Shown here one piece after another: positions 26,032-36,058 of a DNA stretch of 64,000 bases; positions within the stretch are counted from its first letter, which is position 1; each line of letters opens with the position of its first letter. Origin of the DNA: Alkalihalobacillus bogoriensis ATCC BAA-922 (GTDB lineage Bacteria > Bacillota > Bacilli > Bacillales > Bacillaceae_F). The notes under the pieces are model-generated. The model did not search any database. It worked only from the letters and a program-made list of their open reading frames with translations, and was not told the origin of the DNA. The stretch lies in assembly GCF_000621445.1 (NCBI RefSeq), contig NZ_KK211280.1, positions 49,644 to 113,643 of the forward strand, in the 5' to 3' direction. A program made the position numbers and the translations under genes.

Positions 26032-29000
26032 TTATAGTTTCACAGTTTGAGAAGGTATTTGTTGTAACCATTTATTCATGGAACAAACCGTTGAAGCAGT
26101 GGCTTGTAAACTAGTTAGCATCATCTTCAACGTTGATAATTCAGTTATCACCGTTACGCGCTGCTTTAATGCCAGTTGTCTTCTTTCTTTCCCTGCTTTG
26201 TGCCCTTTTTTCGGGATACTGATGAAAGCCACTGCGTCATCACGCTCAATCCATTGTTCAAATGAATCTGTTATAAGTGTAAATCCTTGAGCTTGTAACT
26301 CCTTTGCAAGTGGCTCAAACTCTTCTTTTTCTTCCTCTGCAATATCACAAAAGATTTGGCCTTCGATTTTATAAATAGGTGGGATTTGACCTTCACTCCA
26401 GGCAAACGCTTTTCTCATCGCTTCTTCAAGCGATTGACTAATACTAATCAATTCCCCGGTTGATTTCATATCCGCTTCTAAAATTGGGTCTAAGCCTGCA
26501 AGTTTGGCATACGAAAAGATGGGAGCTTTCACCGTATAATATGGTGTATCGTCTAATAATCCTGTTGGCAATTGCATTTGTTTAAGCGTTTTTCCAAGTA
26601 ATAGATTAACCGTGATATCTACCATATTTACGCCTGTGACTTTACTTAAAATCGGAACGGTTCTTGATGCTCTTGGATTAATTTCAATAACATACAATTG
26701 CTCGTTGTAATAAACAAATTGAATGTTAAACACACCTGTAAAGTCCATGCCCTTTGCTATTTTTTTCGTATACTCTACTACTTTATCTTTCACTTCCTTT
26801 GTAAGTGAGAAAGGTGGTGTGACAGCCATACTATCACCAGAGTGAACACCAGCTTTTTCAATATGCTCAAACATACCTGGAATGAGCACGTCGCTTCCAT
26901 CTGTTAGGGCATCAACTTCAATTTCAACACCAGGATAATAAGCATCAACTAAAGTCGGATAAACGACAGTTGTATCATTTTCTTCTAAATAACTTTTTAA
27001 TTCTTCCTCACTCGAGTGGATCGTCATCCCTTGCCCACCGATAACATAGGAAGGACGGAGAAGGACTGGAAAACCAAGATCATTGGCAAAATGAACCACT
27101 TCTTTTTTGTTTGTTGCTGTCACGCCTGGAATATGCTGTACACCAACCTGTTTCATAAAATCATAGAATCGTCCTCTATCTTCAAGTTCATCAATGGTAT
27201 CGAGTGTGGTTCCGAACAATGGCACTCCTGCTTCTTCTAATCCTTGAACGAGAGAGATCGCAGTTTGCCCACCTAATTGAACAATCACTCCTTCAATTCC
27301 TTCAACTTCAATGACATTTAAAACATCTTCAATCGTTAACGGTTCGAAATATAGTCGGTCAGCCATTTCATAATCAGTACTAACCGTTTCAGGATTATTG
27401 TTCATAATAATCGCTTCGTAGCCTAATTTTTTTAAACTGAGTGCACCATGAACAGAACTATAATCAAACTCAATTCCTTGGCCAATTCGAATTGGTCCTG
27501 AACCTAATATGAGGATTTTTGTTTTGTTACTCGTTGGATCAACATCATGTTCACCTGTCCAGCTCGAGTAATAATAAGCCGTACTTGCCGTAAATTCACC
27601 AGCGCAAGTATCAACCATTTTAAAGGATGGGAGGATACTGTACGCTTTTCGTTTTTCTCTCACGGCTGAAAGGGTAGTCCCCCATATTTTTGCTAACCAT
27701 TGATCGGAAAAGCCATGTTTCTTTAAAGTAAGAAGCTCAGTTGTCGTCACTGTCTGTAACGTATAAGACTTTGCTTTATTTTCTAACTCAATAAGTTTGT
27801 AAAACCGTTGTAAGAAAAATAAACTAATTTGTGTCTTCTCATGGATCTTTTCCACCGTTTCTCCTTGACGCAAAAGCTCTAATATCGCAAAAAATCGACG
27901 GTCATCTGCTTGAATTGTACTTTCCCATAATTGTTCTTTCGTCCAGTGAGAAAGACTCGGCATTGTTAAGCCTTCTACTTTAATTTCTAATGAACGAACC
28001 GCCTTCTGCAATGCACTTTCTAAATTTCGCTCAATCGCCATTACTTCTCCAGTGGCTTTCATCTGAGTTCCTAATTTTCGGTCAGCATAGGCGAACTTAT
28101 CAAATGGCCATTTCGGGAACTTTACAACGACATAATCAAGAGCAGGTTCGAAGCTTGCATACGTATGGCCTGTGACAGGGTTTAATAATTCATGTAAGTG
28201 ATAACCTAAACTGAGTTTGGCTGCCATTCTTGCAATTGGATATCCTGTAGCTTTTGAAGCTAAAGCAGATGAACGACTAACCCTCGGATTGACTTCAATT
28301 AAATAATACTGCTTACTATTTGGGTCAAGGGCAAATTGAATATTACAACCCCCGACAATACCTAAAGCACGAATGATCTTTAAAGAAACCGAACGAAGCA
28401 TTTGATACTCAACATCTGTTAATGTTTGCGACGGAGCAACAACGATTGAATCTCCTGTATGAACACCCACAGGGTCGATATTTTCCATATTACAAACCGT
28501 AATACAAGTATCATTGGCATCTCGCATTACTTCATATTCGATTTCTTTAAAGCCCGCGATGCTTTTTTCGATTAAACATTGTGTGATTGGACTTGCATTA
28601 AGCCCACCTTTCACAATATAACGAAGTTCCTCTTCTGTATTGGCTATACCACCACCAGCTCCACCAAGTGTATAAGCCGGACGAATAATAATTGGAAACC
28701 CAACTGATTGAGAAAACTGGACCGCTCCCTCTACAGTTGAGACGATTTCACTTTCAGGAACGGGTTCATGTAATTCATTCATTAAAGCACGGAACTCTTC
28801 TCTATCTTCACCTTTAATAATGGATTCGATTGGTGTCCCTAATAACTCCACTCCATATTTTTCTAAAATGCCTTGCTTGTGTAGTGCAAGAGCTAAATTT
28901 AAACCAGTTTGGCCTCCAAGAGTGGCTAGCAATCCATCTGGTTTTTCAACTTGAATTATTTTTTCGATCGTTTCTACTGTTAATGGTTCAAAATAGACAA

Positions 29001-29187
29001 CATCTGCACAAGCTTCATCTGTCATGACTGTTGCTGGATTATTATTTACTAATATGACGTTTACGCCTTCTTCTCGTAACGCCAAACATGCTTGTGTTCC
29101 AGCATAGTCAAACTCTGCGGCTTGCCCGATAACAATTGGGCCAGAGCCAATGACTAAGACAGATGAGATGGTCGATTGTTTAGGCAT
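26032..29187 (-). CDS. carB: carbamoyl-phosphate synthase large subunit (arginine-type)
   Basis: Synthesises carbamoyl phosphate from ammonia, bicarbonate and two ATP. The 1051 residues have two homologous ATP-grasp halves (GSGPIVIGQAAEFDYAGTQ at the N-terminus and GSGPIRIGQGIEFDYSSVH from about 560) and a C-terminal MGS-like region. This paralogue's C-terminal domain is short and divergent, as in the Bacillus arginine-specific enzyme. The start overlaps the carA stop by eight bases, and location between carA and argF fixes its role in arginine synthesis. Confidence 0.96.
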   Translation of the reverse strand: MPKQSTISSVLVIGSGPIVIGQAAEFDYAGTQACLALREEGVNVILVNNNPATVMTDEACADVVYFEPLTVETIEKIIQVEKPDGLLATLGGQTGLNLALALHKQGILEKYGVELLGTPIESIIKGEDREEFRALMNELHEPVPESEIVSTVEGAVQFSQSVGFPIIIRPAYTLGGAGGGIANTEEELRYIVKGGLNASPITQCLIEKSIAGFKEIEYEVMRDANDTCITVCNMENIDPVGVHTGDSIVVAPSQTLTDVEYQMLRSVSLKIIRALGIVGGCNIQFALDPNSKQYYLIEVNPRVSRSSALASKATGYPIARMAAKLSLGYHLHELLNPVTGHTYASFEPALDYVVVKFPKWPFDKFAYADRKLGTQMKATGEVMAIERNLESALQKAVRSLEIKVEGLTMPSLSHWTKEQLWESTIQADDRRFFAILELLRQGETVEKIHEKTQISLFFLQRFYKLIELENKAKSYTLQTVTTTELLTLKKHGFSDQWLAKIWGTTLSAVREKRKAYSILPSFKMVDTCAGEFTASTAYYYSSWTGEHDVDPTSNKTKILILGSGPIRIGQGIEFDYSSVHGALSLKKLGYEAIIMNNNPETVSTDYEMADRLYFEPLTIEDVLNVIEVEGIEGVIVQLGGQTAISLVQGLEEAGVPLFGTTLDTIDELEDRGRFYDFMKQVGVQHIPGVTATNKKEVVHFANDLGFPVLLRPSYVIGGQGMTIHSSEEELKSYLEENDTTVVYPTLVDAYYPGVEIEVDALTDGSDVLIPGMFEHIEKAGVHSGDSMAVTPPFSLTKEVKDKVVEYTKKIAKGMDFTGVFNIQFVYYNEQLYVIEINPRASRTVPILSKVTGVNMVDITVNLLLGKTLKQMQLPTGLLDDTPYYTVKAPIFSYAKLAGLDPILEADMKSTGELISISQSLEEAMRKAFAWSEGQIPPIYKIEGQIFCDIAEEEKEEFEPLAKELQAQGFTLITDSFEQWIERDDAVAFISIPKKGHKAGKERRQLALKQRVTVITELSTLKMMLTSLQATASTVCSMNKWLQQIPSQTVKL

Positions 29188-30259
29188 ATGCTTTCTCTCT
29201 CCTCTTGCTGCTCATTTCCTGAAAAAACTGAGTAAAAATTTGTTCGCTATCACTTGGTCCCGGATGTGCTTCTGGATGAAACTGAATCGAAGTAATTGGA
29301 TAATAAGAATGGGCTAGCCCTTCAACAGAACCATCATTAATATTTTTATAACGAACCGTAAATCCTGTTTCTAGCAAACTTTCTTCTTTTACTACATAGC
29401 TATGGTTTTGCGATGTCATATACACTTGATTCGTGACGAGGTCTTGAACTGGTTGGTTGGCACCCCGATGTCCAAACCGTAGTTTCTCTGTATCGCCACC
29501 AAAGGCTAGGGCAAGTAATTGATGCCCTAAACAAATGCCTAAAGTAGGATATTTTGAAGCAAGGGTTTTTATCGTTTCTAATTCTTGTATTAATTGTTTT
29601 GGATTTCCTGGTCCATTTGATAACAAAATGCCATCTGGGTGAAGATTTTCAATCGTATCAATTGATGTATCATAAGGAACGACTGTCACACGACAACCTA
29701 GATGAACTAAACTATCGACAATTGATTTTTTATAGCCAAAGTCTACGAGTACAACGTGAATATCTCCATTCCCATACTCTTCAAAATTTTCAGTCGATAC
29801 TTCTTTTACTAAGTGTCGGCTACCGATTGTTTCATAGGAAGAAAAATCAATCGTTTCTACATTTGTCGTTAAAATCGCTCCCATATCTCCTAATTCACGA
29901 ATGCGCTTGACAACTGCTCTTGTATCTACACCAACAAGCATTGGAATTTGTTCCCCTGTACATGACTGTTCAATCGATTGTGTTGATTCATAGTGAAACC
30001 CTTCGCTACTATATTCACTCATTATTAATCCTGATACTTGTGTTTGCTCACTCTCATTATCCACATGATTTATCCCATAGTTCCCAATTAAAGGGTACGT
30101 AAAGACAACAATTTGCCCTTTAAAGGAAGGGTCTGTCATTACCTCTTGGTAGCCTGTCATTCCCGTAAAAAAAACAACTTCACCATAGACGTCTTTATCT
30201 TTTCCGATCCACTCGCCTTCAAATGTTTCCCCTGTGGAAAGTACTAAATATCCTTTCAT
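29180..30259 (-). CDS. carA: carbamoyl-phosphate synthase small subunit (arginine-type)
   Basis: Glutaminase subunit supplying ammonia to CarB. The 359 residues hold an N-terminal CPSase small domain (LSTGETFEGEW...FFTGMTGYQEVMTDPSF) and a class I glutamine amidotransferase with nucleophile Cys in LGICLGHQLLALAFGG and catalytic His-Glu in QFHPEAHPGP. GAGGAGG precedes the ATG. A separate ARG box and likely promoter lie between argD and carA, so carA-carB-argF can be transcribed independently. Confidence 0.96.
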   Translation of the reverse strand: MKGYLVLSTGETFEGEWIGKDKDVYGEVVFFTGMTGYQEVMTDPSFKGQIVVFTYPLIGNYGINHVDNESEQTQVSGLIMSEYSSEGFHYESTQSIEQSCTGEQIPMLVGVDTRAVVKRIRELGDMGAILTTNVETIDFSSYETIGSRHLVKEVSTENFEEYGNGDIHVVLVDFGYKKSIVDSLVHLGCRVTVVPYDTSIDTIENLHPDGILLSNGPGNPKQLIQELETIKTLASKYPTLGICLGHQLLALAFGGDTEKLRFGHRGANQPVQDLVTNQVYMTSQNHSYVVKEESLLETGFTVRYKNINDGSVEGLAHSYYPITSIQFHPEAHPGPSDSEQIFTQFFQEMSSKRREKAYA

Positions 30260-30310
30260 CCAAGTTCCTCCTCACTACTCTACTATGCTCGTATAATTAT
30301 ATTCGTTACG

Positions 30311-30329
30311 GTATTTTTATTCATTCATG
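30311..30329 (-). promoter_or_regulatory. ARG box upstream of carA
   Basis: On the minus strand CATGAATGAATAAAAATAC resembles the AhrC/ArgR operator (CATGAATAAAAATKCAAK). A TATAAT lies downstream on the minus strand at 30298-30293, within the 84-bp argD-carA gap. Confidence 0.6.
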
Positions 30330-30343
30330 TATAAAAAAAATTA

Positions 30344-31489
30344 TTATATTGTAATACAATAATTTTCTTTCATTTTTTCAATCACAAAATCTATCTCTTC
30401 TTTTGTCACTGTTAATGGTGGCAATAACCGAATAACATTCGGACCTGCATTTAAAACTAAAATTTGTTGTTCGCGCAGTTTTTTTAGGATTTCGGTTACA
30501 TTTTCTGTACATTCAATCCCAACCATTAGACCTTTCCCACGCACTTCTTTTACAAGTGATGAATCTTTAAAGATTGTCGTTAGTTGTTGCATAAAGTATT
30601 CACCATTCGTTGTCACATTATTTAAAAAATCTTCCGTGAAAATTGTCGTTAGTGTTGCTTTGGCAGCAGCCATCGCTAATGGATTGCCTCCAAATGTTGA
30701 ACCATGACTTCCTGGGCTAAACGCCTCTATTAACTTCTCTTTCCCGATCATTGCTCCTACTGGAAAGCCGTTCCCTAATCCTTTCGCAACAGTAACAATA
30801 TCAGGTGAAATGCCATAGTGTTGGTATGCAAACGGTTTTCCAGTTCTTCCAATACCTGTTTGAACTTCATCTATAATAAGTAAAGCTTCATGTTCCTGAC
30901 ACAATGCTTCTACTTCTTGAATAAAAGCATGGTCACCGATATTTACGCCACCTTCACCTTGGATAACTTCAAGCATAATTGCCGCTACATTATCGTCAAT
31001 CGCGTCTTTCACTGATTGAATGTCATTGTATCGTAAATATTGAAACTCATGTAATAATGGTCCAAACCCATCATGTATTTTCGCTTGCCCTGTCGCTGAC
31101 ATACTCCCAAACGTTCGACCATGAAACGACTGAGCAAATGTTAAAATTTTTGTTTTTCCAGTATATTTTCTAGCAAGTTTAATTGCTGCTTCATTTGCTT
31201 CAGCCCCACTATTACAGAAAAACACATATTGCCCATCTGAATGCTGAACAAGCGTTTCGGCAACTTCCTCTTGTAATGGAATATGAAACAAATTAGATAC
31301 ATGCCACAATTTCTCTGCCTGCTCTTTCACTGCTTCAACAACAGCCTCATGACAATGTCCTAAATTACAAACGGCAATGCCTGATGTGAAGTCAAGATAC
31401 TCTGTACCATCTGTTGCTTTTAAAGTCGTACCTTTCCCACTTTCTACTTCGATTTCCCACCGTGCATATGTTGGAAATATAGCGCTCAT
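30344..31489 (-). CDS. argD: acetylornithine aminotransferase
   Basis: PLP enzyme converting N-acetylglutamate semialdehyde to N-acetylornithine. The 381 residues have the class III aminotransferase pattern: [45 protein letters not shown] (Asp binding the PLP nitrogen) and [15 protein letters not shown] (Schiff-base Lys). AAGGGAAG precedes the ATG. It follows argB by 15 bp in the arg cluster. Confidence 0.96.
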   Translation of the reverse strand: MSAIFPTYARWEIEVESGKGTTLKATDGTEYLDFTSGIAVCNLGHCHEAVVEAVKEQAEKLWHVSNLFHIPLQEEVAETLVQHSDGQYVFFCNSGAEANEAAIKLARKYTGKTKILTFAQSFHGRTFGSMSATGQAKIHDGFGPLLHEFQYLRYNDIQSVKDAIDDNVAAIMLEVIQGEGGVNIGDHAFIQEVEALCQEHEALLIIDEVQTGIGRTGKPFAYQHYGISPDIVTVAKGLGNGFPVGAMIGKEKLIEAFSPGSHGSTFGGNPLAMAAAKATLTTIFTEDFLNNVTTNGEYFMQQLTTIFKDSSLVKEVRGKGLMVGIECTENVTEILKKLREQQILVLNAGPNVIRLLPPLTVTKEEIDFVIEKMKENYCITI

Positions 31490-31504
31490 TTTTCTTCTTC
31501 CCTT

Positions 31505-32290
31505 CTAAACGACACGCGTTGGTATTTTCTCTTTTATTACTTTTGTTCCTGAAATACGACCATCTTTTGTTAGAGTCGAGCCTTTGCCATTTACAATCAT
31601 AACTTCTTCAATTTGTCCTTGTAAACTTTTAATCGCGGCATGGACTTTAGGAATCATTCCACCGTAAATCGTTCCATTTTCAATTAATGCATTTACCTCT
31701 TCAGTTGTTACTTCTTCTAGTAAATTTCCGTTATCTAAAATTCCAGGAACATCTGTCACAAATAATAACTGTTTTGCTCCTAACCCTTCAGCAATTGCAG
31801 CAGCTGCACTATCTGCATTTATATTATAGCGTTGTCCATCTACCCCTAGTCCGATTGGAGCAATAACAGGGACGAATCCACTATCAACAAGTTGTTGAAG
31901 CATCGGTTCATTGATTCCAATCGGCTCCCCGACAAAACCAAGAAGCTCAACATTTATTGGCTCTACTTTTATCAATCTACCATCACACCCTGATAAACCG
32001 ATGCTATTTAATCCCGTTAATTGCAGTTTTGCGACTAAATTTTTATTCACTTTTCCGCATAACACCATTTCAGCGGTATCCAGAACATCTTGAGTTGTTT
32101 TTCGTAAGCCTTTCACAAACTCACTTTTAATTTTTAATACTTGAAGCATTTTATTAATTTCAGGTCCTCCACCATGAACAATAACAGGTGCTTTTCCAGA
32201 ATCCTTTAACGCTTTAATACTTAAATAAAAATCATCAGACAATTCCCCAATTGTACTGCCACCACATTTGACTACTACAATTTCGTTCAT
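31505..32290 (-). CDS. argB: acetylglutamate kinase
   Basis: Phosphorylates N-acetylglutamate. The amino-acid-kinase fold is shown by VVKCGGSTIGEL, VIVHGGGPEINKML, GLSGCDGRLI, NINADSAAAAIAEGLGAKQLLFVTDVPGIL and GGMIPKV. The start at 32290 with AGGGAGAG gives 261 residues, close to the B. subtilis length. The frame stays open upstream into argJ, but that part is not conserved. Confidence 0.95.
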   Translation of the reverse strand: MNEIVVVKCGGSTIGELSDDFYLSIKALKDSGKAPVIVHGGGPEINKMLQVLKIKSEFVKGLRKTTQDVLDTAEMVLCGKVNKNLVAKLQLTGLNSIGLSGCDGRLIKVEPINVELLGFVGEPIGINEPMLQQLVDSGFVPVIAPIGLGVDGQRYNINADSAAAAIAEGLGAKQLLFVTDVPGILDNGNLLEEVTTEEVNALIENGTIYGGMIPKVHAAIKSLQGQIEEVMIVNGKGSTLTKDGRISGTKVIKEKIPTRVV

Positions 32291-32312
32291 TGCTCTCTCC
32301 CTTTTCAACTTT

Positions 32313-33545
32313 TTACGTACGATATCCTGCATTAATTCTTACGTAATCGTATGTTAAATCACAGCCCCATGCTTTTCCATATCCTTCACCTACGTTTAAG
32401 TTCACGTTAATTTGAACATTTTCATTTTTTAAGTAGTTTGTTGCTTCTTCTTCTGAAAAAGAAAGAGGTTGACTGTTTTTTAATGTTTCAATTGGACCTA
32501 ACCCAATATCAATCGTATCTGGATCAATATCAGCGCCGCTATAACCGATCGCACAAATAATACGACCCCAGTTCGCATCTGTTCCATATACAGCCGATTT
32601 CACAAGGTCAGAGCCGACGATGCTTTTTGCCACTTTCCCAGCTTCTTCATCGCTCTTGGCACCATTGACGATTACTTCAATTAATTTTGTTGCTCCTTCT
32701 CCATCACGAGCAATTTTTTTCGCCAACGCTTCACATGTTTTTTCTAACGCTTCTATAAATAAAGGCCAATCTTTATGATTTTCATCTAATGAATCATTTC
32801 CTGCTAACCCACTAGCCATGACGACAACCATATCATTTGTTGATGTATCTCCATCAACAGTAATCCGATTAAATGTTTTGTTTGTAATAAATGACAATGC
32901 TTTTTGTAGCTCTTTAGGTTCAATATTCGCATCAGTTGTAACAAACCCAAGCATTGTCGCCATATTTGGGTGAATCATACCAGAACCTTTGGCTACTCCA
33001 CCAATAGTAATTTCTACATCATCAATCGTTGTTTTATAACACGTGTGTTTTTTTACCGTGTCTGTCGTTAAGATCGCTTCATTAAATTGATTTGCACCTG
33101 TAAATGTTCGCTGTGGTTCGAGTTGATTGATTCCATCTGTGATTTTTTCCATTTGTAAAAATTCACCGATAACTCCTGTTGATGTAACCGCTACTTGATG
33201 AAGTGGAAGAGAAAACTTTTCTGAACCGAGTCTCCGCATTTCATAGGCATCTTCTAGCCCTCTTTTTCCCGTACAAGCATTAGCATTTCCACTGTTAACG
33301 ATAATCGCTCTTAGTTTTCCTTCTTCAGCTATACTTTCTTGGGTAACTTTTAATGGTGCTGCTTGCACCTTATTTAATGTATATACTGCAGCACTACTTG
33401 CTGGAACGTCACAAAGAATAGCACCTAAATCTAATCTTTTTCTTTTTACTCCTGTATAAATTCCCGTCGCTGAAAATCCCTTTGGAGTCACAATGCTACC
33501 TTCTTCTACAAGCGTGACTTTTGATTGTTGACTTACTGATTGCAT
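32313..33545 (-). CDS. argJ: bifunctional ornithine acetyltransferase / N-acetylglutamate synthase
   Basis: Recycles the acetyl group from N-acetylornithine to glutamate. The protein is cleaved autocatalytically before the Thr of KGSGMIHPNMATML, which becomes the nucleophile of the beta chain. The start at 33545 has AGGTG eight bases upstream; the ATG at 33551 is only two bases from it. The presence of argJ means a cyclic acetyl pathway, so no argE is required. Confidence 0.95.
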   Translation of the reverse strand: MQSVSQQSKVTLVEEGSIVTPKGFSATGIYTGVKRKRLDLGAILCDVPASSAAVYTLNKVQAAPLKVTQESIAEEGKLRAIIVNSGNANACTGKRGLEDAYEMRRLGSEKFSLPLHQVAVTSTGVIGEFLQMEKITDGINQLEPQRTFTGANQFNEAILTTDTVKKHTCYKTTIDDVEITIGGVAKGSGMIHPNMATMLGFVTTDANIEPKELQKALSFITNKTFNRITVDGDTSTNDMVVVMASGLAGNDSLDENHKDWPLFIEALEKTCEALAKKIARDGEGATKLIEVIVNGAKSDEEAGKVAKSIVGSDLVKSAVYGTDANWGRIICAIGYSGADIDPDTIDIGLGPIETLKNSQPLSFSEEEATNYLKNENVQINVNLNVGEGYGKAWGCDLTYDYVRINAGYRT

Positions 33546-33592
33546 GTTCATTTCACCTCATATTTTGTGTGGAACTTTCAACACCGTCTATC

Positions 33593-34630
33593 TTATGGAT
33601 AAAGCGGTATAATATCGAGCCCCGTTTTCTCTTCTAATCCAAGCATAACATTTACATTTTGGATAGCCTGCCCTGCAGCGCCTTTTACTAAATTATCAAT
33701 AACTGATACGACTGTAATTCTACCTGTTCTCTCATCATATGTTACCCCAATATCGCAGTAATTTGTACCATATACTTCTTTTGTTGATGGATATTCTCTT
33801 TCAGGTCGAATCCTTACAAATGGAGATTTGGCATAACAATCCTCATATAACTCACGCAAGTTATTTTCTGACATTGGACTTGTTGCTTTGGCATAAATGG
33901 TTGCCATAATTCCCCTTGTCATTGGAACAAGATGAGTACTAAAGGTAATCGTATCAAAACGCTCATCATAATTTTTTAACCCTTGCTCGATTTCAGGAAT
34001 ATGTTTATGTTCATTAACTTTATAAATTCTAAAGTTATCATTCATTTCTGGATAATGAAAGTTCAATGCTGGTGACCTTCCGGCTCCAGACACAGCCGAT
34101 TTCGCATCAATAATTATTGAAGACGGATCAACGAGTTTTTCTTTTACTAATGGTAGAGCACCTAATAAAGAGGCAGTTGGATAACAGCCTGGATTTGAAA
34201 TCACTGTTGCATTTGCTACCTTTTCTTTTTCCCACTCTGTTAACCCATATATAGCCTGCTCTAGTAAAGCTTCCTGTGCTGCTGGTAACCCGTACCATTT
34301 TTCATATTGTTCTCTTTGTTTTAACCGTAAATCACCTGATAAATCAACAACTTTTAAACCTTGTTCTAATAGTCCTGGTACAATGTCTTTTGAGACCCCA
34401 GGCGGTGTTGATAAAAAAACAAGCTCTGCCTTTTGTCGTATTCCAACTGGATCTATCGCTTCAAGTTGTAAATCCACAATGTTTTTTAAATGATGGTAAC
34501 TTTCATTAATAATTGTTCCTTGCTGTGAAGAAGAGTGTACGGAACTCACTTCAATCTCTGGATGATTATGTAATAGCCGGATTAGTTCTGCTCCCCCATA
34601 TCCTGTCGCTCCAATAATAGCCGCTCTCAT
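33593..34630 (-). CDS. argC: N-acetyl-gamma-glutamyl-phosphate reductase
   Basis: NADPH-dependent reductase making N-acetylglutamate semialdehyde. The 345 residues contain the nucleotide motif IIGATGYGGAELIRLL and the catalytic cysteine in VISNPGCYPTASLL; HLVPMTRGIMATIYAK is also typical. GGGGGAG precedes the ATG. It is the first gene of the argCJBD cluster, behind a promoter overlapped by ARG boxes. Confidence 0.96.
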   Translation of the reverse strand: MRAAIIGATGYGGAELIRLLHNHPEIEVSSVHSSSQQGTIINESYHHLKNIVDLQLEAIDPVGIRQKAELVFLSTPPGVSKDIVPGLLEQGLKVVDLSGDLRLKQREQYEKWYGLPAAQEALLEQAIYGLTEWEKEKVANATVISNPGCYPTASLLGALPLVKEKLVDPSSIIIDAKSAVSGAGRSPALNFHYPEMNDNFRIYKVNEHKHIPEIEQGLKNYDERFDTITFSTHLVPMTRGIMATIYAKATSPMSENNLRELYEDCYAKSPFVRIRPEREYPSTKEVYGTNYCDIGVTYDERTGRITVVSVIDNLVKGAAGQAIQNVNVMLGLEEKTGLDIIPLYP

Positions 34631-34676
34631 GACATCTCCCCCTCATTTTTTCCGCTACTTTTTTATGATGAGTATA

Positions 34677-34732
34677 ATTATAAGGATGAATAAAAATAAA
34701 TGCAACTGTATTTTTATTTTTATTTTCATTTT
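34677..34732 (-). promoter_or_regulatory. argC promoter with overlapping ARG boxes
   Basis: On the minus strand TTGCAT (34705-34700), 17 bp and TATAAT (34682-34677). The spacer holds an ARG-type sequence, read on the plus strand as GATGAATAAAAATAAATGCA (34685-34704). A second related A/T-rich box (TGAAAATAAAAATA, minus strand) lies just upstream. AhrC-arginine repression is expected. Confidence 0.75.
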
Positions 34733-34876
34733 ATACTCTTTTCATATTCAAACGCCGATTTAGCGGTAACTAGTAGAAAAGCCTATTTTTTTAGTCGTCG
34801 AAAAAGCTACTTTTGTTAAATGTATAATTTCCTTAGTATTGCTTTCTTAGCTTTTTATAAGAAAACAGTAGACATG
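34733..34876. other. spacer between arg promoter and the copper-assembly operon
   Basis: AT-rich; no open frame with a ribosome site and no recognisable signal apart from the flanking ARG boxes and terminator. Confidence 0.4.
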
Positions 34877-34915
34877 CTGAAAGCCTAATTTCTCAAAAGA
34901 AAATTAGGCTTTCAG
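34877..34915. terminator. terminator after the FixH/YtkA-like gene
   Basis: CTGAAAGCCTAATTT pairs with AAATTAGGCTTTCAG. The T-tract is weak on either strand, but the stem is long and directly follows the minus-strand gene. Confidence 0.65.
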
Positions 34916-34932
34916 TATTTATCCACTATCAC

Positions 34933-35424
34933 TTAATGATCATGGCCATTTCCTGATTCATGGTCGCCGCTCATTGCTCCCTCAACAGTATCAGGTTCCG
35001 CTAATATTGCATCGACATCAGGGGTCCCAACTACAATCAGTTCTTTTTCCATTCGATGCATATCACAAGCAGTTACATGGTAGTACGCATAATATACACC
35101 TTCTTGCTCAAACGTCCACGGCATAGTATATAATCCATCTTCAACATGCTCTGTATTTTTCATATGGTGATAATCAGGATTATTATGCTCCCATATTTCA
35201 ATATTCACTTCATCGGCATCAACGATTGGTACATTTTCGTGTGTCACAACTACATTAAAGACAACTTCTACTCCTGGCTCACTTTGTTCAGGATTCCAAC
35301 TAAAGTCGACTTCAATCGGAACAACTGGGTTTTGACAAGGACTGACTTGTTCACTTTCCTCATTCGCACATGCTCCAAGAGCTAAGATAAGCAAAAGGAA
35401 AGAAAGAAATACTTTTTTGCTCAT
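34933..35424 (-). CDS. FixH/YtkA-like lipoprotein
   Basis: A 163-residue lipoprotein: signal with lipobox LGACA, then a beta-sandwich YtkA/FixH-like domain (EPGVEVVFNVVVTHENVPIVDADEVNIEIW) and HVEDGLYTMPWTFEQEGVYYAYYHVTACDMHRMEKEL. The tail GDHESGNGHDH is His-rich and could bind copper. It follows a SCO protein and CtaG in one operon, so a role in copper delivery to haem-copper oxidase is likely. Confidence 0.8.
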   Translation of the reverse strand: MSKKVFLSFLLLILALGACANEESEQVSPCQNPVVPIEVDFSWNPEQSEPGVEVVFNVVVTHENVPIVDADEVNIEIWEHNNPDYHHMKNTEHVEDGLYTMPWTFEQEGVYYAYYHVTACDMHRMEKELIVVGTPDVDAILAEPDTVEGAMSGDHESGNGHDH

Positions 35425-35437
35425 TCGTACATCTCCT

Positions 35438-36034
35438 TTATTTTAACACCTTTTTCACATCAGCTACAATTGGGTCTGGATCAAGAGCCAATCCATCATA
35501 TTTACGGATGACTTGACCTGTCTCATCGACTAAATAAAAACTAGTAGCATGAATCATATCATTGCTATCTTCTAATTTGCTTACAGGTGCTAAAAATGCC
35601 TCTGCCGCAAACTCTGTTATTTCCTCTTGAGTGTAGCCAGATAAAAACATCCACTTGTCAAACTCTGCGCCATTGTTCTCACCATAACTTTTTAAAATAT
35701 CAGGTGAATCAAATTCAGGATCGACCGTAAATGATACTAGCTTCACATCAAGTTTTTCTTCTGCCAACGCATCTTGAAGCATTCTCATATTTGGTGTCAT
35801 CGTTGTACAAACAGTCGGACATCGAGTGAATACCATATTCGCAATCCACACAGTCCCCTGTAACTGTTCATTGCTTACTGACTGTTCATTTTGATTGATA
35901 TATTCAAATTCAGGGACAAAAAGTTCTGCTTCTGTTAAATCAACACCTGCTTTTGGCCCTGATTCATACAACCAGCCACAGCCTGCCAATAACAACGAAA
36001 GGCCAATAATCAACGTTACTATCACTTTATTCAC
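35438..36034 (-). CDS. SCO1/SenC family copper chaperone
   Basis: Thioredoxin-fold lipoprotein of 198 residues with lipobox LLAGC. The copper motif is TRCPTVCTTM (CxxxC), with the partner His in NDMIHATSFYLVD. SCO proteins deliver copper to the CuA site of cytochrome c oxidase on the outer face of the membrane. The start is a GTG with AAGGAG eight bases upstream. It lies between ctaG and the FixH/YtkA-like gene. Confidence 0.92.
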   Translation of the reverse strand: MNKVIVTLIIGLSLLLAGCGWLYESGPKAGVDLTEAELFVPEFEYINQNEQSVSNEQLQGTVWIANMVFTRCPTVCTTMTPNMRMLQDALAEEKLDVKLVSFTVDPEFDSPDILKSYGENNGAEFDKWMFLSGYTQEEITEFAAEAFLAPVSKLEDSNDMIHATSFYLVDETGQVIRKYDGLALDPDPIVADVKKVLK

Positions 36035-36058
36035 TTTAAAAACTCCTTTTGTCTATCA

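Noticed and set aside
27016..28175. Several plus-strand open frames opposite carB.
   Set aside because: They are shadows of carB: no ribosome sites, no family resemblance, and the minus-strand product is a complete conserved enzyme.
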